Assembly: GCA_947493195.1 (NCBI GenBank)
Contig: CANLQG010000008.1
Location: forward strand, 62,001 to 126,000
Length of the DNA stretch: 64,000 bases
Source: an uncultured Sphingomonadaceae bacterium
GTDB lineage: Bacteria; Pseudomonadota; Alphaproteobacteria; Sphingomonadales; Sphingomonadaceae
Direction: 5' to 3'
In this document: positions 15,362-23,713 of the stretch, piece by piece
Layout of the letters: each line of letters opens with the position of its first letter
Position numbering within the stretch: position 1 is the stretch's first letter
The notes under the pieces: generated by a model
What the model saw: the letters and a program-made list of their open reading frames with translations, nothing else
Databases searched by the model: none
Told to the model about the DNA's origin: nothing
Position numbers and translations under genes: made by a program

Positions 15362-16530
15362 TGGGTGAACGGCTGACCGTTGCAGGGATGGAGACAGCAG
15401 CGCGCGCTGCCACGGGCCTTTCGGATTTCGGCCCGGATACCGGTTGGCGCGAGGGTTTTGAAAGATTGGTGGCGGCGGTCGAGGCGATGGGGCCGAATGA
15501 CCAGTTGCGACAACTGGCCAAGCAAAATATCGTCGGCCAGCTCGCCACACGCCTGCGCTTTGTCGAGGATGATCGCAACAATCCCGAGATAACCACGCAA
15601 GACGTGGGTGATCCGCTGATCGTGATCGGCCTGCCGCGCACCGGCACTACCATTACCTACGATCTGGTGTGCCTAGATCCCGAGGCGCGTGCCCCGCGCG
15701 AATGGGAATGGTACATTCCCTGGCCGCCGACCGATGCCGCCACTTTCGACAGCGATCCGCGCATTGCGCAGGTCACCGCCATGTATGACAACTGGCTCGA
15801 ACATGCGCCGCAACTGCTCGATATCCAGCGGTTCGACTGCACCCAGCCGGGTGAGTGCAACCACGGCATGCAGTATCATTTTGCCAGCACCAATTTTCCC
15901 GCCGAACTTGGCGTGCCCGATTATGCGGACTGGCTGCGCGCCAGCGATGCGCCGGGGCAATATGTCTCGCACAAGCGTCTGCTGCAGAACTTCCAGTGGA
16001 AAGGGCCGCGCGGCCGCTGGACGCTGAAATCGCCGCAGCACCTGTTTGATCTTCCGGCCCTGCTGGCGGCATACCCCGGTGCGATGCTGGTGTGGACGCA
16101 CCGCGATCCGGCGCTGACATTCTCTTCCCTCTCCAGCTTCATCGCCGGGTTCCTGGCGGCCTTTGGCGGTGACAAGGACAAGGCGGCAATCGGGCGCGAC
16201 GTGGTGGAGACATGGATCGCCGCGATGAATCGCGCGCTGGCCGCGCGCGCCGATCCTTCGATTGACCAGCGGATCATCGACCTGGCGCACAAGGACGTGG
16301 TGGGCGACCCAAAGGCGGCAATCAGGCGCATCTACGACAAGTTCGGCCTGACCTTTTCCGCAGAGCACGCGCGCCGCATAGACCACTTTCTCGCCGATAA
16401 TCCGGCGGCAAAACGGATGGGCAAGCACAAACATTCGCCGGAGCAATACGGCATCGACGTGGCCGAGGTGCGCGAGCGTATGACGGAATATTACCACCGC
16501 TTCGGCAACCTTCTGGGGAAACCGCAATGA
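15361..16530 (+). CDS. sulfotransferase family protein
   Basis: A 389-residue PAPS-type sulfotransferase. The phosphosulfate loop is G-L-P-R-T-G-T-T at 90-97, and the 3'-phosphate motif lies in V-W-T-H-R-D-P-A-L-T-F-S-S, preceded by L-K-S-P-Q-H. It shares the domain order of the protein at 8943 but is clearly distinct. ATG at 15361 reuses the last base of the preceding SDR stop, and the next SDR starts within its stop (ATGA), so translation is coupled on both sides. Proposed role: sulfation of a hydroxylated intermediate (inference from family only). Confidence 0.87.
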   Translation: MGERLTVAGMETAARAATGLSDFGPDTGWREGFERLVAAVEAMGPNDQLRQLAKQNIVGQLATRLRFVEDDRNNPEITTQDVGDPLIVIGLPRTGTTITYDLVCLDPEARAPREWEWYIPWPPTDAATFDSDPRIAQVTAMYDNWLEHAPQLLDIQRFDCTQPGECNHGMQYHFASTNFPAELGVPDYADWLRASDAPGQYVSHKRLLQNFQWKGPRGRWTLKSPQHLFDLPALLAAYPGAMLVWTHRDPALTFSSLSSFIAGFLAAFGGDKDKAAIGRDVVETWIAAMNRALAARADPSIDQRIIDLAHKDVVGDPKAAIRRIYDKFGLTFSAEHARRIDHFLADNPAAKRMGKHKHSPEQYGIDVAEVRERMTEYYHRFGNLLGKPQ

Positions 16531-17303
16531 GCGTACTTGATCGCTTCCGGCTTGATGGGCGTAACGCCATTCTCACCGGCGTCGGCCCCGGTGTAGGAGA
16601 GCACGTGGCTAAGGCCTTTGCCGAACTGGGCGCGAACGTCGTCATCTCGGCCCGTTCGCAGGACCGGCTGGACCGGATCGCGGAAGAGATCAACGCGCTT
16701 GACGGCGGACGCGCGCTTGCCATCGCCGCCGACGCGGGAGAGCGCGCCGATCTGGAAAACCTTGTCACCAAGGCGCGCGACACCTTCGGGCCAATTCATA
16801 TCGTCTTCAACAATGCCGCCGCCGGCGTGGTCTATGCGCATGATGGCGGGCTGTGGGCCAACACCGATGAGGTGTGGAAGACTGCGATGGATGTGAATGT
16901 CCTTGCCACCTGGCGACTGGCCGAGTTGACCGCACAGGAGATGGAAAAGCACGGCAAGGGCGTGATCATTTCCGTGCAAAGCTGCGGCGGCTTTACCCCT
17001 ATCCCTCCCGCTGTGGCTTACGGCGTCAGCAAGGCGGCGCTGGCTTTCCTCACCCGCTCGCTGGCCAAGGCGCTGGCGCCGCACACGCGGGTGAATGCGC
17101 TTTGCGTCGGTTCGATGAGTCCCGACGGGGAGGAGGCCGAAATTCACAAGGGACTGGGGCTGGCGGAACGCAACGCGATCAAGCGGTTCGGCGCTGCGGA
17201 CGAAGCCGTGGGCGCGGCCATCCTGCTGGCCAGCGATGCCTCCAGCTACACCACCGGCAGCACCGTGTTCGTGGAAGGCGGAAGGGTGGGAACGGTGGCA
17301 TGA
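16527..17303 (+). CDS. SDR family oxidoreductase
   Basis: A 258-residue SDR. The cofactor loop reads T-G-V-G-P-G-V-G (about 17-24), a variant of T-G-x3-G-x-G seen in steroid and fatty-acyl SDRs. S-A-R-S-Q follows strand 2, N-N-A-A-A strand 4, and the active site is V-Q-S-C-G-G-F ... A-Y-G-V-S-K. The ending V-F-V-E-G-G-R replaces the common D-G-G. It overlaps the sulfotransferase stop and the DUF1214-like start, both by ATGA. Confidence 0.9.
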   Translation: MSVLDRFRLDGRNAILTGVGPGVGEHVAKAFAELGANVVISARSQDRLDRIAEEINALDGGRALAIAADAGERADLENLVTKARDTFGPIHIVFNNAAAGVVYAHDGGLWANTDEVWKTAMDVNVLATWRLAELTAQEMEKHGKGVIISVQSCGGFTPIPPAVAYGVSKAALAFLTRSLAKALAPHTRVNALCVGSMSPDGEEAEIHKGLGLAERNAIKRFGAADEAVGAAILLASDASSYTTGSTVFVEGGRVGTVA

Positions 17304-18553
17304 CCAATCCTCTCTATACGCCAGATCAGGAAGCGGCGGAGAAACTGGCGCTGCGCCTGATAAATCGGGCAGATGTGCGGGCTGCGCGCGAAGAGGCGCG
17401 CCAGGGAATGCTGGCCGATCCCGCTGCCGCGACGGTGGATGGCAATCTGGCGCTTGATCGCGCGCTCGATCAATGGGTGCTGGCGCTGGCCATGCGAGAG
17501 GCGAATGGGGATACCACCGATCCGCGCGTGGTCTGGAACGTGTCGAACCCGCCACGCCAGTGGTTCGGGCATGTCTATCACGGCGCCGCCGTGGCGGTGG
17601 ACAATCCCGATAATTTCAACCGCGAAATCCCTATCGACGGGGAAGGCCACTATCGCGTCGACCTGCGCTTCTCGGACGATCCACCGCAGTTCAGCGTGGT
17701 GATCGAGATGGAGCCGGAACATCACGCCGGTCTGGGCCACAACATCGGTGCGCTGACATTGCAGGACTTGCGCCCTCATTGCGATAGCGAGGGCCACGTT
17801 TCGGTCACCGTGGGGCCGGAAGAGGGCGGGCCGCTGCACTTGCAATCGCGGCCCGGACGTATCCAGATTTACACCCGCGACAGCCAATGCAACTGGAATC
17901 AGCTCCCCGCCGAGGTCAGCGTGGAACGCCTTGATCCACCTGCGGATTGGCAGGCCCGCAGCGAAGACGAGATCGCCGCGACCATTCTCGCCGACATGCC
18001 TGCCTGGGTCCGCTTCTGGCGCGGTTTCAAGGACGATTTTCTTGGCTATCCCGAACCCAATCGGCTTGTCGGGCCAAACGGGCGCGACGGGAACTGGGGT
18101 TATCTGGCCGGTGGCCGCTTCGAGCTCGGCGATGATGAGGCGCTGCTGGTCACGCTTGATCCGGCAGGTAGTTATTACACCGGTTTCCAGATCACCGATC
18201 CGTGGACCATCGCGCCCGATCCCATGCTGCGTCTGGCCAGCCTCAACAAGGGGCAGGTGGTGCCCAACGCCGATGGCACCGTCACATATGTGCTGGCGCT
18301 GGCCGACCCTGGCGTTGCCAACTGGATCGACACCTGCGGGCTGCACGAAGGCTGGATGCTGACCCGCTGGCAAGGTGTGCCCGCCGCTGCAAACCTTTCC
18401 AGCATGATCCGCGAAGTGCGCCTGACGACGATCGATCATTTGCCGGAAGGCATTCCCACCATCGACCTGGCCGGTCGCCGCCGCCAGATTGCCACACGCG
18501 CAAAGGCCTTTGCCCAGCGCACCAGCGAGGGAGGATGGACCGATGCAGCCTGA
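17300..18553 (+). CDS. DUF1214-like domain protein
   Basis: A 417-residue protein without a recognised catalytic motif. The C-terminal part (S-Y-Y-T-G-F-Q-I-T-D-P-W, then D-G-T-V-T-Y-V-L-A-L-A-D-P-G-V-A-N-W-I-D) has the beta-rich pattern of DUF1214 proteins, and the protein at 24660 shows the same blocks (Y-R-Y-W-S-I-I-L, D-P-G-V-H-N-W-L-D). No signal peptide or membrane helix, so cytoplasmic. The start at 17300 overlaps the SDR stop (ATGA); a long in-frame extension to 16874 is a shadow of that SDR. Such proteins recur in degradation clusters, function unknown. Confidence 0.75.
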   Translation: MTNPLYTPDQEAAEKLALRLINRADVRAAREEARQGMLADPAAATVDGNLALDRALDQWVLALAMREANGDTTDPRVVWNVSNPPRQWFGHVYHGAAVAVDNPDNFNREIPIDGEGHYRVDLRFSDDPPQFSVVIEMEPEHHAGLGHNIGALTLQDLRPHCDSEGHVSVTVGPEEGGPLHLQSRPGRIQIYTRDSQCNWNQLPAEVSVERLDPPADWQARSEDEIAATILADMPAWVRFWRGFKDDFLGYPEPNRLVGPNGRDGNWGYLAGGRFELGDDEALLVTLDPAGSYYTGFQITDPWTIAPDPMLRLASLNKGQVVPNADGTVTYVLALADPGVANWIDTCGLHEGWMLTRWQGVPAAANLSSMIREVRLTTIDHLPEGIPTIDLAGRRRQIATRAKAFAQRTSEGGWTDAA

Positions 18554-19082
18554 AGGTTCGATCGTCGAACTGTGCCACGTGGTTGAAGACCTGGACAAGG
18601 CGCTGGCGCACTGGACGCGTGATCTGGGGGCAGGGCCATTCTTCGTGTTCGACGTGCCTGTGCTGCCCGGCCAGCTATATTATGGAGAGCCGACCGCAGT
18701 TTCGATGCGGGTGGGCTTTGGCTTCTCTGGCGGCGTTTTGATCGAACTGTTGCAGCAGACCAACGATGGCGCATCGCCCTTTCGCGATTTTCTGCAAGCA
18801 CGGGGAGAAGGGCTGCACCACATCATGCCCCGCGCCGATTTCGATTCGGCCCATGCGCGCCTTTTGGCCGCAGGGTTCAAGATTGCCTATAGCGGCATGA
18901 TGCCTTCGGGCGAGCGGTTCTGCCTGTTCGATACCTTTGCCGCGCACGGCTATTACACCGAGCTTATGGAGCTCTCAGAAGCCATGCAGGCCAGCCTGTC
19001 ACTGATGGAAAAGGCTCATGCTACCTGGGACGGCAAGACCGATCCCGTGCGCGGCATGGACCGGCTGGCCGAGCTTGCCTGA
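18543..19082 (+). CDS. VOC family protein
   Basis: A 179-residue vicinal-oxygen-chelate protein. Likely metal ligands are H in E-L-C-H-V-V-E-D (about 11), E in V-L-I-E-L-L-Q-Q, H-H in G-L-H-H-I-M-P-R and E in Y-Y-T-E-L-M-E-L, the same four-ligand pattern as methylmalonyl-CoA epimerase and glyoxalase I. It starts 11 bases inside the DUF1214-like gene, using the AGGGAGGA at about 18528. Last gene of the 10347-19082 operon; only 12 bases separate it from the convergent SDR. Confidence 0.8.
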   Translation: MQPEGSIVELCHVVEDLDKALAHWTRDLGAGPFFVFDVPVLPGQLYYGEPTAVSMRVGFGFSGGVLIELLQQTNDGASPFRDFLQARGEGLHHIMPRADFDSAHARLLAAGFKIAYSGMMPSGERFCLFDTFAAHGYYTELMELSEAMQASLSLMEKAHATWDGKTDPVRGMDRLAELA

Positions 19083-19094
19083 CTTGCCACTGCC

Positions 19095-19910
19095 CTAAAG
19101 CTTGCCGCTTCCCATCTCGGCAAACATCTTCTGGAAATCGGCATAGCTGGGCTGGTGCGCAGTCACACCGCCATCGATCGGGATTGCCGCACCGGTGATG
19201 AACTCGCTCTCGTCGCTGGCGAGGAAAGCGACGAGATTGGCAATGTCTTCCGGCTCGCCAAGCCGCGGCGTCAAGTGGTGCGACAGGAGAATGTCCTTCA
19301 CCATCGGCGGGGTCGACTGGGTGGCGAGCGGGGTCAGCACGAAGCCGATTACCATGCAATTCGAACGTATGCCCAGCTTGCCATACTGGGTGGCGATCAT
19401 GCGGCTGAGCTGGATCAGTGCAGCCTTGGAAGAGCCATAGGCAGTCAGCGTGGATTCGCCTTGCACGCCGAAGCCGGATGCGCTGTGGACAATCGATCCG
19501 CGCCCACCCTCGATCATGTGGGGCAGGGCATATTTGCTCATCAGCATGGCGCCGCGCACGTTGACCGCCATCGCCCTGTCCCAGGCTGCGACATCCAGAT
19601 TCATGACATCGAGATCTGCCTGACGCTGCGCGTCGTTCTGTATGGCGGCGTTGTTGTGCAGGATGTCGATCCGGCCAAAATCTTTAACAACCCGCTGGGC
19701 GAGTTCGCGCACGGAATGCTCGTCCGTCAGGTCAAGCGGCAGCGCCAGTGCGCCCTTTATATCCTGCGCAGCGGCACCAGCTGCATCGGCATCGATATCG
19801 CCCAGCACTACACGGGCACCTTCCGCAGCCAGTCGCCGCGCCGAAGCCGCGCCGATACCGCCTGCGGCGCCTGTGACAATTGCGATCCTGCCTTCCAGCC
19901 GTGATGTCAT
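19095..19910 (-). CDS. SDR family oxidoreductase
   Basis: A 271-residue classical SDR: T-G-A-A-G-G-I-G (about 12-19), acidic G-D-I-D after strand 2 suggesting NAD, H-N-N-A-A, and the active site S-A-S-G-F-G ... A-Y-G-S-S-K. The ending D-G-G-V-T-A-H-Q-P-S-Y-A-D parallels the SDR at 14561, of which it is a paralogue. ATG at 19910 follows AAGAGGAGAC. It is a single gene, convergent with the operon ending at 19082 and divergent from the membrane protein at 20030. Confidence 0.92.
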   Translation of the reverse strand: MTSRLEGRIAIVTGAAGGIGAASARRLAAEGARVVLGDIDADAAGAAAQDIKGALALPLDLTDEHSVRELAQRVVKDFGRIDILHNNAAIQNDAQRQADLDVMNLDVAAWDRAMAVNVRGAMLMSKYALPHMIEGGRGSIVHSASGFGVQGESTLTAYGSSKAALIQLSRMIATQYGKLGIRSNCMVIGFVLTPLATQSTPPMVKDILLSHHLTPRLGEPEDIANLVAFLASDESEFITGAAIPIDGGVTAHQPSYADFQKMFAEMGSGKL

Positions 19911-19952
19911 TTGGGTCTCCTCTTTTGCCGCACTAGATTGCATCTGGCCTTG

Positions 19953-19977
19953 GTCACAACCTGTCGCAGGGCAGGTT
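19953..19977. promoter_or_regulatory. candidate operator, near-copy of the site at 487
   Basis: In the gap between the divergent SDR and membrane protein genes, positions 19953-19970 match 487-504 at 15 of 18 bases. The same stretch forms an inverted repeat, AACCTG-8 bases-CAGGTT (19958-19977), which the other site lacks. The recurrence in two divergent promoter regions suggests one shared regulator. Confidence 0.4.
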
Positions 19978-20029
19978 TCGCGCATTGCACGCACTTCCAT
20001 CTGCTGTGCATTGGTTTGGGGAGGCCGTT

Positions 20030-20800
20030 TTGAATTCGACGATTGTACCGATGCCGGTCATGCCGGCGCCGGAGCCTGCGGGAACGATCTTTCTGGTCGG
20101 TACCTGCATTATCATGGCGGGCATATTGGGATGGTGGGCGCTGGGGCATGAAAGGCGCATGCGCGGCTGGGTCTTGCCGCTGGTCTTCGCTGGCACCGCA
20201 CTTTCCGCAGTGATGATCGAACCGATCTACGACAACACGCTGCTCTATTGGTATCCGGCCGAAAACCCGCTGGCCTTCTTTCGAGGATATGAGCGGACAA
20301 TCCCCTGGTATGTGCCGCTTGGCTATGCCTGGTTCTTCGGCGGATCGGCCTACCTCGTCTGGCGCGTGATAGAGAGCGGCGCATCGGCTGCGCGCATCTG
20401 GCAGTTGTTCTTTGCCACCGCAGCGGTCGACTGGTTGGCGGTTTCGATCTGCGAATGGCTGGAACTCAGCGCCTTCTACGGCAACCAGCCTTTCCATCTG
20501 TTCGGCTCTCCCGTGTGGTTTTCCTTCTGCGATGCCACGGGCGGCTTTGTGCTCGGGGCGGCGCTTGCCAAGCTCATGCCCTACCTTTCGGACAGCAGGC
20601 GGCTGTGGCTGCTGATCCTGCCAAGCTTCACCTACGCGGCAACGCTGGGATCGACCACCGCACCTGTCTCGCTGGCACTCAATTCTGCATGGTCGCCTGT
20701 CATGACGTGGCTGGCTGGCGCTGCCACGATGGCAATGTGCCTGATTGCCATCCATGTGATCGCGCAGATGGCGCAACTGCGGCAGGAAAGCCCATTGTGA
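20030..20800 (+). CDS. polytopic membrane protein of unknown function
   Basis: About 256 residues with seven hydrophobic segments: helices begin near T-I-F-L-V-G, W-V-L-P-L-V, W-Y-V-P-L-G, W-Q-L-F-F-A, H-L-F-G-S-P, L-W-L-L-I-L and V-M-T-W-L-A. Between helices 2 and 3 lies a conserved-looking E-P-I-Y-D-N-T-L-L-Y-W-Y-P. No ATG fits well; TTG at 20030 has GGGGAGG six bases upstream, with TTG 19985 and ATG 20051 as alternatives. The stop overlaps the GTG of the MFS gene, so the two are coupled. I do not recognise it with confidence; AveC/spirocyclase-like and carotenoid-type membrane enzymes share this size and helix count. Confidence 0.75.
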   Translation: MNSTIVPMPVMPAPEPAGTIFLVGTCIIMAGILGWWALGHERRMRGWVLPLVFAGTALSAVMIEPIYDNTLLYWYPAENPLAFFRGYERTIPWYVPLGYAWFFGGSAYLVWRVIESGASAARIWQLFFATAAVDWLAVSICEWLELSAFYGNQPFHLFGSPVWFSFCDATGGFVLGAALAKLMPYLSDSRRLWLLILPSFTYAATLGSTTAPVSLALNSAWSPVMTWLAGAATMAMCLIAIHVIAQMAQLRQESPL

Positions 20801-22122
20801 GCCGATTTTCGGGCCGCGACTGGTGGTTCATCGGCCTGCTAGGCACGATTTACGCGTTCAATTTCATCGACCGGATGATCATCGCCGTGGTCGGGGAGCC
20901 AATCAGGCAGGAATTCGGCCTGAGTGATTTCCAGCTCGGCATCATGGGCGGGGCGGCTTTCGCGCTGTTCTATGGCGGCATCGGCATTCCGCTTGCGCGC
21001 CTCGCAGAGCGGGTCAACCGGATCGGCATCGTGGCAACTGCCACGGCACTCTGGTCCGTGATGACAATTCTCTCGGGCGCGGCGACCGGTTATATTCAGC
21101 TGCTGCTGGCGCGCATGGGCGTGGGTGTGGGTGAGGCCGGGTTCACGCCGCCGGTCGTCTCTTTGATTGCAGATCGTTTTCCTCCCGAACGCCGCGCCAC
21201 CGTCTTCTCCATGATCGCGGTAGGCGTATCCGTGGGCGGCGCGATCGGCGTGCTGGCCGGAGGATGGATTGCGCAAAACTATGGCTGGCGCTGGGCCTTC
21301 GTGGCGGCAGGGGCACCCGGCATCGGCCTGGCGCTGTTGCTGTGGCTAACTATCAGCGAGCCTGCGCGCCTGAACGCCGGACAGGCGGCCCCGCCATTTG
21401 CGGCGGTGCTTCGCCGGGTCGGAAGATCCCGCGCCTTCGTGGCGTTTACCCTGGGCAGCGGCATGGTGGCGCTGGTGGGCTTTGGCCTTAACCTGTTCCT
21501 GATCCCGCTGCTGGTGCGGCGCTTCGGTTTCGACCTTGCCGAAGCGGCTCTGACGTTTGCCTTCACCTTCAGCGCGGCCACCGCGCTGGGCGGCGTTGTG
21601 GGCGGGCTGGCTGCCGATCGTTTCGCTGCCAGAAAATACCGGCGTTACGGCATCCTGCCGATGGTATCGACAGCGTTGGCGATGCCGCTTTTCCTGGCGG
21701 CGATCTACCAGGACGATTGGCAGATCATGGCCGTGCTGCTGTTTGCCTCCACCTTTTGCCTCTATGCCTTCCTTCCTACCATCATGACCGTGACACAGCG
21801 GCTGGTGGAACCCCGGATGCGCGCCACGGCAGCGGCCATCCACGCCTTTGGCCAGACCGCCTTCGGCCTTGGCCTCGGATCGGCCTTTCTGGGCTATATG
21901 AGCGATGTGCTGGCGACCGCGCGCTATGGCCAGCAATATGCACGCGAATGCATTGGCGGCGGTGCCAGCGCATCGGCCAGCTGTGCCGAGGCTGCAGGCA
22001 CCGGCTTGCAGCAGGCGCTGCTGATGCTGGGCCTGTTCCTGCTGTTGGCGATCGTCTGCTACTGGCTGGCAGCACGCTCGATCGCCGGAGAGATAACCGT
22101 GATCGAAGGTGAAGCGAAATGA
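20797..22122 (+). CDS. MFS transporter
   Basis: A 441-residue, 12-helix major facilitator permease. Features are D-R in helix 1 (F-N-F-I-D-R), the A-R-L-A-E-R-V-N-R loop 2-3 motif, R in helix 4 (A-R-M-G-V-G-V-G-E-A-G) and P-E-R-R-A-T in loop 4-5, all typical of the spinster/hexuronate-like MFS branch. It starts with GTG overlapping the membrane protein stop (GTGA), and its own stop overlaps the next oxidoreductase (ATGA). Likely imports or exports a pathway compound; related to the cut-off transporter at the left edge. Confidence 0.92.
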   Translation: MSRFSGRDWWFIGLLGTIYAFNFIDRMIIAVVGEPIRQEFGLSDFQLGIMGGAAFALFYGGIGIPLARLAERVNRIGIVATATALWSVMTILSGAATGYIQLLLARMGVGVGEAGFTPPVVSLIADRFPPERRATVFSMIAVGVSVGGAIGVLAGGWIAQNYGWRWAFVAAGAPGIGLALLLWLTISEPARLNAGQAAPPFAAVLRRVGRSRAFVAFTLGSGMVALVGFGLNLFLIPLLVRRFGFDLAEAALTFAFTFSAATALGGVVGGLAADRFAARKYRRYGILPMVSTALAMPLFLAAIYQDDWQIMAVLLFASTFCLYAFLPTIMTVTQRLVEPRMRATAAAIHAFGQTAFGLGLGSAFLGYMSDVLATARYGQQYARECIGGGASASASCAEAAGTGLQQALLMLGLFLLLAIVCYWLAARSIAGEITVIEGEAK

Positions 22123-23687
22123 ACGAAATCCATGATGCCGTCATTATCGGTGCCGGCCACAACGGGATGGCGGCAGCCGGGTATCTGAGCCGGGCCGGAA
22201 AGAAAGTCGTCGTCGTCGAACGGATGGCCAAGGTGGGCGGGATGACGAGTGCGGGATACATGATCCCCGAAGCGCCTGACTATCTGGTGACCCCCTGCGC
22301 GGTGGAGCTGCTGTTCGCGCGCGGATCGGGCATCATCGAGGATCTGGAGCTTGCTCGCCACGGCCTGCGCACCGTCGATCCCGATCCCAGCTATGCCTAT
22401 CTCCATCCCGATGGCAGCTCGATTGCGCTGTTTCGCGATTACCGGCGCACGGCGGATGATATCGCCCGTATCCATCCCGGCGATGGCAAGCAGTATCTGA
22501 AGTTCATGCAAGTCATGGACGCCATGATGGATATCGGTTTCCCGATCATGATGGCGGAACCTGGTCGGCCCGACCTGCGCAACCTTGGCAAGATGATCAA
22601 GAGCGGGGTGCGCAATGTGCGGTTGAAGGATCAGCTGCTGGCGATCTCCAGGGCGACGGCAGACCAGGTGGCCTGCGAGTGGTTCGAACACCCGGCCACC
22701 ATCGCGCTGCTGAACGGCATTGCCGCAGGCGCGGGGCCGGTCGACGATGATGGCAATGCCGCTGCCTACATGATCTTTGCCGTCACGCACCGTCTTGGCA
22801 CGGGCAAGCCTATCGGCAGCCTGCAGGCCTTTGCCGATGCCATGGCCAGCAGCATTACCGAATCCGGTGCAGAGATCATGCTCAATGCGCCTGTCGCGGA
22901 AATCCTGATCGATGATGGCGCCGCGCGAGGCGTGCGCCTGGCCGATGGCCGGGTACTGCGATCGAAGGTGGTGATAGCCACCAGCGATCCCCGCACCACC
23001 TTTGCCATGACGACGCCGGGCGCGGTTGACCGGCAGCTGATGAAACGGATCGAGCATGTCCCCTCCAACCGATCCAATGCAGCGCCCTTCCTTGCCAATG
23101 TTGCGATGAAGGCACCCTTGCGGTTGAAACGACATCAGGACCTGCGGCACGATGATGCCGATCTGAACAAGGCGGTGGGCTTGATTGGTCTCGCCGATGA
23201 TGTGCGCAACAGCTTTGCCGCCGCGCGGCGTGGCGATATTCCAGATCGTCATGCAGTCTCTCTTACCCCGCTCTCCAACAGCGATCCTTCGCAGGCACCG
23301 GAGGGGTGTTCACTGGCCTACCTCTACCTTCCTGCCATGGCGGTGGATGCGCGCGAGGGCTGGTCTCAGGAACTGAAAGACCGGACCATGGCATCGATCA
23401 TCGCCCAGGTTTCTGAATATTATGACGGTTTCCAGCATGAGGTTGGCCGCTTCGTGGAAACTCCGCGAGAGCGCGAGACACGACTGAACGTGACCAATGG
23501 CTGCGTAACCCATGTGGACTTCGGTGCCTTGCGGGCAGGTCAGCATCGCCCGGCTACAGGGTTTGGCGGACTCAAACCGGCAGTGCCCGGCCTATATCTT
23601 GGCGGCGCGGGCAGCCATCCGGGCGGCGGCGTATCCGGCATTGCGGGCCGGATTGCGGCAGACAGGGTTCTGCGGCACCTGAAATAG
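22119..23687 (+). CDS. FAD-dependent phytoene-desaturase-like oxidoreductase
   Basis: A 522-residue flavoprotein of the phytoene dehydrogenase/PYROXD2 type. N-terminal G-A-G-H-N-G (12-17), with V-V-E-R about 20 residues later and a G-G-M-T loop, binds FAD. The C-terminal P-G-L-Y-L-G-G-A-G-S-H-P-G-G-G-V-S-G is the family's second FAD motif. Members desaturate isoprenoids or oxidise amines and alcohols. It is translationally coupled to the MFS gene (ATGA), which suggests that the transported compound or a near product is its substrate (inference). Confidence 0.88.
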   Translation: MNEIHDAVIIGAGHNGMAAAGYLSRAGKKVVVVERMAKVGGMTSAGYMIPEAPDYLVTPCAVELLFARGSGIIEDLELARHGLRTVDPDPSYAYLHPDGSSIALFRDYRRTADDIARIHPGDGKQYLKFMQVMDAMMDIGFPIMMAEPGRPDLRNLGKMIKSGVRNVRLKDQLLAISRATADQVACEWFEHPATIALLNGIAAGAGPVDDDGNAAAYMIFAVTHRLGTGKPIGSLQAFADAMASSITESGAEIMLNAPVAEILIDDGAARGVRLADGRVLRSKVVIATSDPRTTFAMTTPGAVDRQLMKRIEHVPSNRSNAAPFLANVAMKAPLRLKRHQDLRHDDADLNKAVGLIGLADDVRNSFAAARRGDIPDRHAVSLTPLSNSDPSQAPEGCSLAYLYLPAMAVDAREGWSQELKDRTMASIIAQVSEYYDGFQHEVGRFVETPRERETRLNVTNGCVTHVDFGALRAGQHRPATGFGGLKPAVPGLYLGGAGSHPGGGVSGIAGRIAADRVLRHLK

Positions 23688-23713
23688 CGCCAATGGGTGG
23701 GCTGCGGCTATTC

